Shown here one piece after another: positions 1 through 5,551 of a DNA stretch of 10,487 nt (position 1 is the first letter of the stretch; every line of letters begins with the position of its first letter). Below the pieces are notes generated by a model. That model ran no database searches. It was not told the DNA's origin and saw only the letters and a list, made by a program, of their open reading frames with translations. The translations under genes and the position numbers were made by a program. The stretch lies in assembly GCA_949745755.1 (NCBI GenBank), contig CATJZL010000045.1, positions 1-10,487 of the forward strand, in the 5' to 3' direction. Source of the stretch: UBA2730 sp022793235 (GTDB lineage Bacteria > Bacillota_I > Bacilli_A > RF39 > UBA660).

Positions 1-87
1 AAAGGCGGCATACGTTACCCCGATTATAACAAGTAATAAAGATAACAAACCCAAGACTGTAATACTCTTTTTCTTCCTACTTTCCAT
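1..87 (-). CDS. Start of a secreted protein with SipW-type signal peptide (partial)
   Basis: Only the first 29 codons are in the window; the gene runs off the left edge. The start is ATG at 87, preceded by AAGGAG with 7 bases between. The peptide begins with a basic stretch (ESRKKKS), then a hydrophobic core rich in Leu, Val and Ile, and ends in GVTYAAF. This G-x-TYA-x-F ending is typical of the signal peptides found on TasA/camelysin-like proteins and other substrates of SipW-type signal peptidases; that is family knowledge, and the mature protein cannot be seen. It is transcribed away from the regulator at 233, and the shared intergenic region carries a good promoter and two palindromes, so it is probably the regulator's target. 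It could be a fibre, pilus-like or surface protein. Confidence 0.7.
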   Translation of the reverse strand, partial: MESRKKKSITVLGLLSLLLVIIGVTYAAF

Positions 88-128
88 TTTCTTACTCCTT
101 AATTATATTTAGTTTTTGAACATTTAAC

Positions 129-146
129 ACTACATCCTAATGTAGT
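129..146. promoter_or_regulatory. Operator-like palindrome 1
   Basis: ACTACA-N6-TGTAGT forms a dyad with 6-base arms. It lies just downstream of the predicted start of the minus-strand promoter (about +5 to +22), a position from which a bound repressor would block RNA polymerase. Its centre is 34 bp, just over three helical turns, from palindrome 2. Confidence 0.6.
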
Positions 147-157
147 ATCTTATAACT

Positions 158-187
158 ACTATACTACACTAGAATGTAGAATGTCAA
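158..187 (-). promoter_or_regulatory. SigA-type promoter for the signal-peptide gene
   Basis: On the minus strand a perfect TTGACA (187-182) is followed after 18 bases by TATAGT (163-158). Predicted transcription starts near 151, giving a leader of about 64 bases before the ATG at 87. The spacer is occupied by one palindrome (164-179). Confidence 0.6.
164..179. promoter_or_regulatory. Operator-like palindrome 2
   Basis: CTACA-N6-TGTAG has the same arms and spacing as palindrome 1. It fills most of the spacer between the -35 and -10 of the minus-strand promoter. The neighbouring Cro/C1-type regulator is the obvious candidate ligand, but that is inference. Confidence 0.6.
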
Positions 188-200
188 GTTCTATCATCAA

Positions 201-209
201 TGATATTCT
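201..209 (+). promoter_or_regulatory. Possible extended -10 promoter of the HTH regulator
   Basis: TGATATTCT fits an extended -10 (TGn plus a four-of-six hexamer) and would start RNA near 216, 17 bases before the chosen start codon. No good -35 is visible, so this is tentative. Confidence 0.3.
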
Positions 210-232
210 TTTTATAGAAAGTGGGGTATCTT

Positions 233-469
233 ATGAAAAGAATGGAAAATAGTTCTCAAATTTTGTTTAAACTTGATTCACTTATGAAGCAAAAAGGTTA
301 TTCTAAAAATAGATTGTGTGTAGAGGCAGGGTTGCGATTTGAAACTGTTCAAGGTTATTATAATGGAACTGTCAGTAGAGTTGATTTATATGTTTTATCA
401 CAAATATGCAAAGTTTTAAGTTGCAATATACAAGATATTATGGAATATCAGCCAAATAAAAAGGACTAA
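233..469 (+). CDS. Small Cro/C1-type (HTH_26/YozG-like) DNA-binding regulator
   Basis: A 78-residue protein that is almost entirely one helix-turn-helix domain: helix 1 is ILFKLDSLMKQKG, the scaffold SKNRLCVEAGL leads into the recognition region RFETVQGYYNG, and the C-terminal part LSQICKVLSCNIQDIMEY is the classic end of this family. Reading back to a GTG at 221 is possible, but the AGTGGGG motif at 218-224 sits correctly for ATG at 233. Such stand-alone domains act as dimeric repressors or regulators. It is the only plus-strand gene here, divergent from the signal-peptide gene, with two palindromes between, which suggests it represses that gene and perhaps itself. It converges on the truncated cotJC, its stop codon lying 28 bases from that gene's stop. 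It could be the regulator of a mobile element that entered cotJC. Confidence 0.85.
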   Translation: MKRMENSSQILFKLDSLMKQKGYSKNRLCVEAGLRFETVQGYYNGTVSRVDLYVLSQICKVLSCNIQDIMEYQPNKKD

Positions 470-474
470 GTCCT
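454..474 (-). terminator. Weak terminator-like hairpin at the convergent gene ends
   Basis: A perfect 5-6 bp stem (AGGAC/GTCCT) with a 3-base loop overlaps the stop codon of the regulator. On the minus strand it is followed by TTTTTATTT, so it may end the cotJ transcript. The short stem makes this uncertain. Confidence 0.35.
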
Positions 475-497
475 ATTCATTTCTATATCTAGCGTAC

Positions 498-695
498 TTA
501 TTCTTCTGTTCCGATATCCGTAAGTAGAGCTTTTCCTCTATTATCTGGCATTGTATACCTCTGATTTAAGTAACGAAGGGCTGCTGCCAGTTCTCCATTA
601 CTTCCTCCATATTGTGTCGTTAAAAGTTTTGCCATTTTTAAATCCTTATTTTTTATATTTACTGGATATTGTAGTCTTTTTTCGTATGCCCACAT
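498..695 (-). pseudogene. cotJC: CotJC (manganese-catalase-like coat protein), 3'-truncated
   Basis: The 65 residues match the N-terminus of CotJC, a spore-coat protein of the manganese catalase fold: MWAYEKRLQYPV, the conserved QYGG..GELAAALRYLNQRYTMP block, then LLTDIGTEE, where a stop codon follows. Intact members are about 190-200 residues, and the lost two thirds holds the rest of the metal site (the family continues roughly E-E-x-x-H-x-E). The start ATG at 695 overlaps the stop of the upstream cotJ gene by one base with a G-rich ribosome binding site, so it is translationally coupled. The cut falls in the middle of a highly conserved motif and the DNA beyond it holds an unrelated regulator. 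Simple decay, or interruption by an inserted element with the 3' half lying elsewhere, both fit. Confidence 0.85.
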
Positions 696-1108
696 TACTT
701 ATTCCCCCCTTCAAATGGCCAAGCCTCTTCTTCCCATGCAAAAGGGACAACATTTAATGCTTCACTATCAATTGTAATGGGTCCAAACTTATTTTCATAG
801 TCATTCATTAACTGGTTTGCTTTTCTACGATAATTGTTAAATAATTTTATCATGGAATTATCTTTTGGATGTACATCTAAGTATAAATTTAGTTCATGAC
901 TAGCAAAACTAATTTCACCTAATTCTAATAGTATTCTACTTTTTTCATCTATTCCTCTTAACATTAGAGGTTTATAGTTTTTGTAGGGATCATAGAGTTC
1001 TGGAAATAAATTTCCTTTTATGTATCCTTCTTGTGGTGAATATAGACTCATTAATCTATCTCCACTATTTTCTCCCTCTAAATATTCTTTTTCACTCTCG
1101 TTATACAT
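695..1108 (-). CDS. cotJB: Spore-coat protein, CotJA-CotJB fusion
   Basis: A 137-residue protein. Residues about 23-43 (YSPQEGYIKGNLFPELYDPY) carry the CotJA signature (G-x-LFPELY-x-PY). Residues about 58-135 are CotJB: ILLELGEISFASHELNLYLDVHP, the FNNYRR helix, the KFGPITID turn and the acidic Trp-rich end WEEEAWPFEGG. In most spore formers these are two separate genes of the cotJABC operon, so this appears to be a natural fusion. CotJ proteins assemble in the spore coat of the mother cell. Start at ATG 1108 with AGGAGG four bases upstream. A mother-cell-type promoter sits immediately upstream and the truncated cotJC overlaps downstream. Identification of the CotJB part is strong, and the CotJA part rests on one motif. 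Confidence 0.88.
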   Translation of the reverse strand: MYNESEKEYLEGENSGDRLMSLYSPQEGYIKGNLFPELYDPYKNYKPLMLRGIDEKSRILLELGEISFASHELNLYLDVHPKDNSMIKLFNNYRRKANQLMNDYENKFGPITIDSEALNVVPFAWEEEAWPFEGGNK

Positions 1109-1124
1109 ATATCCTCCTTCAGAG

Positions 1125-1151
1125 TAATATATGTCTTTTTTTATTTGTTGT
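1125..1151 (-). promoter_or_regulatory. Mother-cell sigma (SigK-like, perhaps SigE) promoter of the cotJ operon
   Basis: On the minus strand, AC (1151-1150), 16 bases, then CATATATTA (1133-1125) fits the SigK pattern AC-N16/17-CATAnnnTA exactly. The -10 also fits SigE (CATAnnnT), but I see no SigE -35. The predicted start lies almost on the AGGAGG, so the leader would be very short. Confidence 0.4.
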
Positions 1152-1159
1152 TTGGGTAT

Positions 1160-2104
1160 TTATACTATCAAATTCAAAACATAGATAAAATAAATTCCTA
1201 CAAATAGAAGTCCTTTCCACTTGGTCATTTCTTCTTTTTTTCCTATAAAAGGATAAATGGTAAAAAGTAATGTTCCTCCTATTAGAATAAACATATCCTT
1301 ATTATAAGACAATGAATAAGTAATAGGACATAAAATGGAACTCACACCTATAATTAATAGAATATTTAAAATATTTGATCCTATTACATTTCCTATTGCA
1401 ATATCAATATCTCCTTTTTTGGTCGCGGCTATACTTGTCATCAATTCTGGTAAGCTTGTTGAAAAGGCTACTAATGTTAGACTAATTATTTTTTCACTAA
1501 TGCCTATCATTTTTGCTAAAATTGTAATATTATCTATTACAATTTCTGCACCTACTTTTAATGCAATAATACCTATTACAATAGAAATTATAGATAAAAA
1601 TGTATTTTTTTCTTCTTTTTTTTCTATCTCCTCCTCTTTTTTATTTATGGCCATTACTACATTGTAAAACAAGAATAGGAAACAAAATATTAATAGTATG
1701 ATACCTTCTTTTCTATTAATTACATTCATTTTGTTTCCATCATAGTTTATTCCAAAAAAGAATAGAAGAATGCTTGTAAATAACATAAAAAAATTTTCAT
1801 AATAAATTGTTTCCTTATGAAATTTTAAATTTTTTATCAGTGCAGAACTTCCTAAAATAAAGAATAAGTTACTAATATTACTTCCTACTATATTTCCAAT
1901 GGCAATATCTGCATGATTTTCTATGGCTGCTGTTGTAGATACTAATAGCTCAGGTAAACTTGTTCCTATTGCAACTATTGTCATACCAATAATTATTTCA
2001 GGAACTTTTAATTTTTGAGCAATATTTTTGGAACCATCTACTAAAAAATCTGAACCTTTTACTAAAAGAAAAAAACCAAATAAAACTAGAATTAAATATA
2101 ACAT
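1160..2104 (-). CDS. Na+/Ca2+ exchanger-family cation antiporter (YrbG-like)
   Basis: A 314-residue inner-membrane transporter of the CaCA superfamily. It shows the two inverted alpha repeats of the family: GMTIVAIGTSLPELLVS..GNIVGSN at about 41-84 and SLTLVAFSTSLPELMTS..GNVIGSN at about 210-254, each with the Ser/Thr-SLPEL cation-binding motif. A charged cytoplasmic loop (KKEEEIEKKEEK, about 155-166) separates the two five-helix halves. The family exchanges Ca2+ for Na+; exact ions here are unknown. The reading frame extends six codons further upstream, but the AGAGGT at 2116-2111 serves the tandem ATGs at 2107 and 2104, and I chose 2104. A strong terminator ends just 5 bases before this ribosome binding site, leaving no room for an ordinary promoter, so expression may depend on read-through from phosphoketolase. 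Confidence 0.9.
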   Translation of the reverse strand: MLYLILVLFGFFLLVKGSDFLVDGSKNIAQKLKVPEIIIGMTIVAIGTSLPELLVSTTAAIENHADIAIGNIVGSNISNLFFILGSSALIKNLKFHKETIYYENFFMLFTSILLFFFGINYDGNKMNVINRKEGIILLIFCFLFLFYNVVMAINKKEEEIEKKEEKNTFLSIISIVIGIIALKVGAEIVIDNITILAKMIGISEKIISLTLVAFSTSLPELMTSIAATKKGDIDIAIGNVIGSNILNILLIIGVSSILCPITYSLSYNKDMFILIGGTLLFTIYPFIGKKEEMTKWKGLLFVGIYFIYVLNLIV

Positions 2105-2120
2105 CATAGCACCTCTTTCC

Positions 2121-2152
2121 AAAAAAAATTACTTGCTACTCTTGCAAATAAT
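2121..2152 (-). terminator. Intrinsic terminator after phosphoketolase
   Basis: On the minus strand ATTATTTGC and GCAAGTAAT form a 9-bp stem (one G-U) with a 7-base loop, followed directly by eight T. It begins 32 bases after the phosphoketolase stop and ends just before the ribosome binding site of the antiporter. Confidence 0.8.
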
Positions 2153-2184
2153 TCTTTACTTAATTAGATGTTATTTTTTTTGTT

Positions 2185-4530
2185 TTATTCCTCATTTTTT
2201 TCTATATATTTAAAATCATTTATATAAGGCATATCTATACCATTTTCTTTTATGTAGTTTTTATGTATTTTTAGCATTTCTTCACACCAATCTGCTAATG
2301 GTTTTCCGAGATCTTTGTACTGTTTCATATATTTTAAAGCATTTATTACTAGGTGAAATCTATCCACCTCATTTTGGACACGAATATCAAATGGTGTGGT
2401 AATACTTCCTTCTTCCTTGTAGCCATGTACATGAAGATTTTGGTTTTTTCTTTTATAGGTTAGTTCATGTATTAAAGAAGGATATCCATGGAAATTAAAA
2501 ATAATAGGCTTATTCTCTGTAAATAGATTGTTATACTCTTCATCAATCATACCATGAGGATGTGTAGTATTCGATTGTAGCTTCATTAAGTCAACTACAT
2601 TTACAAAACGAATTCTAATATTTTTAATAGATGATTTTAATATTTGAATGGCTGCAATTGCTTCCATAGTAGGCGTTTCCCCACAAGATGCTATGATCAG
2701 GTCTGGATCCTTATCATTACTTACAAAATCCCAAATTCCAATTCCTTTTTTACAATGTTCTTTCGCTTCTTTCATATTTAACCATTGTGGACGATCATGC
2801 TTACTTGCAACTATTACATTTATATGGTTTTTTGTTTTTATACAGTGATCGAAACAGGATAATAAACAGTTTGTATCTGGGGGCAAATACATTCTAACAA
2901 TATCTGCCTTTTTAGTTGCTAAGTGATTTAGAAAGCCTGGATCTTGATGTGTATATCCATTATGATCTTGTTGGAAGACATGAGATACAAGTAAATAATT
3001 TAAAGAAGCAATATCTGCCCTCCAAGGAATTTCTTTTGCTGTTTTTAACCATTTTGCATGTTGACTTGCCATAGAGTCTACAATTCTAATAAATGCTTCA
3101 TAACTATGGATAAATCCATATCTTCCTGTCAGTAAATATCCTTCTAACATCCCTTCACATACATGCTCTGATAAATAGGAATCCATTACTCTTCCTTCTG
3201 TATTTAAGAATTCATCGCTTTTGTATGTTTTAAAGTTCCAAGTTCTTCCTGTTACTTCGAATACATGATTAAATCGATTTGATAACGCTTCATCTGGTCC
3301 AAATATTCTAAAATTTTTATTTTTTTCATTTAAAGCAAGTAAATCTCTCATATAAAGCCCTAATGTTTTAGTGTCTTGGTTTTGTAGTGTACCAGGAGCT
3401 TTTATATCAATTGCATATTTTTCCCAATCTGGTGTATTGATCTCTTTTCTTACTATTCCTCCATTGGCATAGATACTTGCTCCCATACATTTATCTTTTG
3501 GAGGTAAAATACTTTTAATTTCAGGCTTTAATTTGCCTTCTTCTGTAAATAACTGTTCTGGATGGTAACTTTTTAGCCAAGCCTCTAGAAGAGGAAGGTC
3601 TACAACATTACTTCGTGTAATGGCTACTGGAACTTGATGGGATCTAAAACTTCCCTCTACTGTCATTCCGTGTATTTTTTTTGGTCCAGTCCATCCTTTG
3701 GGTGTTGTTAAAACTAGCAGTGGCCACTTTTTTTTCTTTCCCTCTTTTAATTTTTTTATGTCTTTTATACAACATTCTAAAGCATAGGCCATATCTTGAT
3801 GCATTTGTAAAACCTCATGTCCTGTTACAAAATAGACTTGATAGCCTAGTCCTGCGAAAAAATATCCAATCTCCTCTTCGCTCATTCGGCCAAAGATTGT
3901 TGGATTGGCGATTTTATAACCATTTCTATGTAATATTGGTAAAACCATTCCATCTTTTTGTGGATTTAAAAATTTATTTATATTCCAACTTGCCGCTAGT
4001 GGACCTGTTTCTGCTTCTCCATCACCTACAACACATGCTACTATTAGAGAAGGGTTATCAAGGACTGCACCTGCTGCATGGGAAAGGCTGTATCCTAATT
4101 CTCCACCTTCGTGTATAGATCCTGGTACTTCAGGTGCTACATGACTTGATGTTCCTCCAGGAAAGCTAAACTGTTTGAAAAGTTTTTTTAGGCCTATTTC
4201 ATCCTCTGTTATATTCTCATAATATTTACTATAAGTTCCATCTAAGTAATTATTGGCTATCATTGCTTGACCACCATGTCCTGGACCTGATATATACATT
4301 ATATTTAAATCGTATTTTTTTATTATTCTATTTAAATGAGTATAAATAAAATTTTGCCCTGGAGCTGTTCCCCAATGTCCTACAATTCTTGGCTTAATGT
4401 CTTCTTTAGTAAGTGGTCTTTTTAAAAGTGGATTATCCATTAGGTATAGTTGTCCTACAGACAAGTAGTTTACTGCTCTAAAGTATGCGTCTATATTTTG
4501 TAGTTCTTTTTTCTTTAAAACTTTCCTCAT
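2185..4530 (-). CDS. xfp: Xylulose-5-phosphate/fructose-6-phosphate phosphoketolase
   Basis: A 781-residue thiamine-diphosphate enzyme, close to the usual family length of about 790. It splits xylulose 5-phosphate (and often fructose 6-phosphate) with phosphate to acetyl phosphate plus glyceraldehyde 3-phosphate (or erythrose 4-phosphate), the key step of heterolactic and bifid-type sugar breakdown in the cytoplasm. Visible hallmarks: NYLSVGQLYL and NPLLKRPL at 21-40, GHWGTAPG at 51-58, GPGHGG at 82-87, the cofactor motif GDGEAETGPLAASW at 169-182, LTTPKGWTGPK at 274-284, GPDE at 411-414, SEHVCEGMLEGYLLTGR at 454-470 and QDHNGYTHQDPGF at 521-533, with the conserved catalytic His and Glu positions intact. 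ATG at 4530 has AAGGAG six bases upstream. It has its own promoter and terminator, so it is mostly a single-gene unit. Confidence 0.97.
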   Translation of the reverse strand: MRKVLKKKELQNIDAYFRAVNYLSVGQLYLMDNPLLKRPLTKEDIKPRIVGHWGTAPGQNFIYTHLNRIIKKYDLNIMYISGPGHGGQAMIANNYLDGTYSKYYENITEDEIGLKKLFKQFSFPGGTSSHVAPEVPGSIHEGGELGYSLSHAAGAVLDNPSLIVACVVGDGEAETGPLAASWNINKFLNPQKDGMVLPILHRNGYKIANPTIFGRMSEEEIGYFFAGLGYQVYFVTGHEVLQMHQDMAYALECCIKDIKKLKEGKKKKWPLLVLTTPKGWTGPKKIHGMTVEGSFRSHQVPVAITRSNVVDLPLLEAWLKSYHPEQLFTEEGKLKPEIKSILPPKDKCMGASIYANGGIVRKEINTPDWEKYAIDIKAPGTLQNQDTKTLGLYMRDLLALNEKNKNFRIFGPDEALSNRFNHVFEVTGRTWNFKTYKSDEFLNTEGRVMDSYLSEHVCEGMLEGYLLTGRYGFIHSYEAFIRIVDSMASQHAKWLKTAKEIPWRADIASLNYLLVSHVFQQDHNGYTHQDPGFLNHLATKKADIVRMYLPPDTNCLLSCFDHCIKTKNHINVIVASKHDRPQWLNMKEAKEHCKKGIGIWDFVSNDKDPDLIIASCGETPTMEAIAAIQILKSSIKNIRIRFVNVVDLMKLQSNTTHPHGMIDEEYNNLFTENKPIIFNFHGYPSLIHELTYKRKNQNLHVHGYKEEGSITTPFDIRVQNEVDRFHLVINALKYMKQYKDLGKPLADWCEEMLKIHKNYIKENGIDMPYINDFKYIEKNEE

Positions 4531-4565
4531 TTTAGTCTCCTTATTACTCTTATTTTATATTATTA

Positions 4566-4594
4566 ATTATATATCATATTCTAAAATATGGAAA
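4566..4594 (-). promoter_or_regulatory. Promoter of phosphoketolase
   Basis: On the minus strand TTTCCA (4594-4589), a 17-base spacer and a perfect TATAAT (4571-4566) lie about 35 bases before the start codon. Confidence 0.55.
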
Positions 4595-4884
4595 GTATAA
4601 TTTTATAGGCCTGTTTTTTTCTTTATGATTATGTTTTCGATTATGGCCCAAAACTATTATAGAATATGTCACTTGTGTGACTATCTGAAAAGGATGGAAT
4701 TAAGAAGGAATAAACCATAAAAATATGTAGAGATTATGCACTTAATTTTTCAAAATGATTGATTTCTACACTTTTTATTACAAAATAAAGCTTCTTTTAT
4801 TTCTTCAAACTTGTTATATAGTTCTAAGAGCTCTATAATTTGCCGTTTTCACTTAAACTCTTTATAAATAATTCAATACAAAAA
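4595..4884. other. Intergenic region with a possible coding remnant and a small palindrome
   Basis: No intact gene is visible. On the minus strand an open frame ending at TGA 4752-4750 reads IIELLELYNKFEEIKEALF followed by a Cys-containing tail, which looks protein-like but has no start and follows a TGA; the frame next to it reads SENGK, so it may be a frameshifted remnant of a lost gene. A perfect palindrome GTCAC-N4-GTGAC at 4668-4681 lies about 75 bp upstream of the phosphoketolase -35 and could be a regulator site. A partial match to the CcpA site (TGAAAACG core) is at 4838-4851. Confidence 0.3.
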
Positions 4885-4913
4885 ATAAGATGTAAATATT
4901 AAATTATTGGCAT
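4885..4913. repeat. 29-bp repeat, copy 1 (after the acetyltransferase)
   Basis: 24 of 29 bases match 5478-5506, in the same orientation. The two copies flank the acetyltransferase and its promoter. This copy touches the gene's stop codon and lacks the complementary arm that makes copy 2 a terminator. Confidence 0.5.
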
Positions 4914-5359
4914 TTATTTTTCTAATCTCATATATAAAACTGGATACGGTTTTCCTTGATCATCTAACTCATTTCTTTTATAGACTTTAAATCCAATATG
5001 TTCATAAAAACCTTTTGCTTGTGGATTATCTTCATTCACTGCAAGGTCACTTACTTTATAATTTTCGATTCCATATAAAAGCATTTTTTTCCAATACCTT
5101 TACCTCTATATTCAGAAGCAATAAATAGCATTTCAAGCTTGTTGCCTTCAATTCCTATAAATGCAATGGGATTTTCGTTTTCATCAGTATCAATAATTAA
5201 ATGAGCTATATCATTTAATGCTTGTGGTACATATTTCTTAATTTCTAAAATTTCTTCATTTGATAAAAATTTATGGGTTGCTCTCACAGAATTTTCCCAT
5301 ACTTTTAATAATTTATCTATAAGTTGTGGTGTTCTATCTTTTGTCTTCACTATTTTCAT
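4914..5359 (-). pseudogene. GNAT-family N-acetyltransferase, split by a one-base frameshift
   Basis: Two overlapping frames join into one complete GNAT protein of about 148 residues. The 5' part has MKIVKT, a substrate-binding helix region (NSVRATHKFLSNEEI) and the acetyl-CoA pyrophosphate loop in EYRGKGIGKK; frame then shifts and ends early. The other frame continues at once with LLYGIENYKVSDLAVNEDN, then PQAKGFYEHIGFKVY, the classic motif B of the fold, to a TAA at 4916. The break is in a run of seven A (plus-strand T at 5084-5090); eight A would restore the frame. Acyl transfer from acetyl-CoA to an amine is the family reaction; substrate unknown. I chose ATG 5359, although GTG 5368 in the same frame is possible. 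It could be a true pseudogene, a phase-variable gene or a sequencing error. Confidence 0.85.
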
Positions 5360-5377
5360 TTTCTCCACTCACTTTCA

Positions 5378-5429
5378 AATTAACTATATAAGTTTTGTTA
5401 ATATTAAATTTATAAAAATATTATACCAC
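5378..5429 (-). promoter_or_regulatory. Promoter plus hairpin leader of the acetyltransferase (copy 1 of a 52-bp repeat)
   Basis: On the minus strand an extended -10, TGGTATAAT (5428-5420), is followed by a leader with a hairpin ATTAAC/GTTAAT (arms 5397-5402 and 5379-5384, 12-base loop). 47 of 52 bases match the leader of the membrane protein at 10192-10243. Confidence 0.55.
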
Positions 5430-5474
5430 TATCATTTGCTATTTTTACTAAATTTTTGGTAAATTACTTAGCAT

Positions 5475-5508
5475 AAAAAAAGATATAAATATTAAACTAT
5501 TTACATCT
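5475..5508 (-). terminator. Intrinsic terminator after the ABC-F gene (contains 29-bp repeat copy 2)
   Basis: On the minus strand AGATGTAAATA and TATTTATATCT pair over 11 bp (one G-U) around a 6-base loop, followed by a T tract (plus-strand A at 5475-5481). It lies 44 bases beyond the ABC-F stop codon. Confidence 0.75.
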
Positions 5509-5551
5509 CTAGGTATACTTATAATTTGTTACACTAATCCTATTGAAATAT

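Noticed and set aside
3681..4118. Long plus-strand open frame opposite phosphoketolase (145 codons)
   Set aside because: It is antisense to the most conserved part of phosphoketolase, with no ribosome binding site or recognisable protein features.
4668..4681. Palindrome GTCAC-N4-GTGAC
   Set aside because: Single copy with short arms and no associated regulator gene; listed in the intergenic description but not as a finding.
4838..4851. CcpA-like site (TGAAAACG core) upstream of phosphoketolase
   Set aside because: The second half deviates from the consensus and it lies about 250 bp before the -35; chance is likely in AT-rich DNA.
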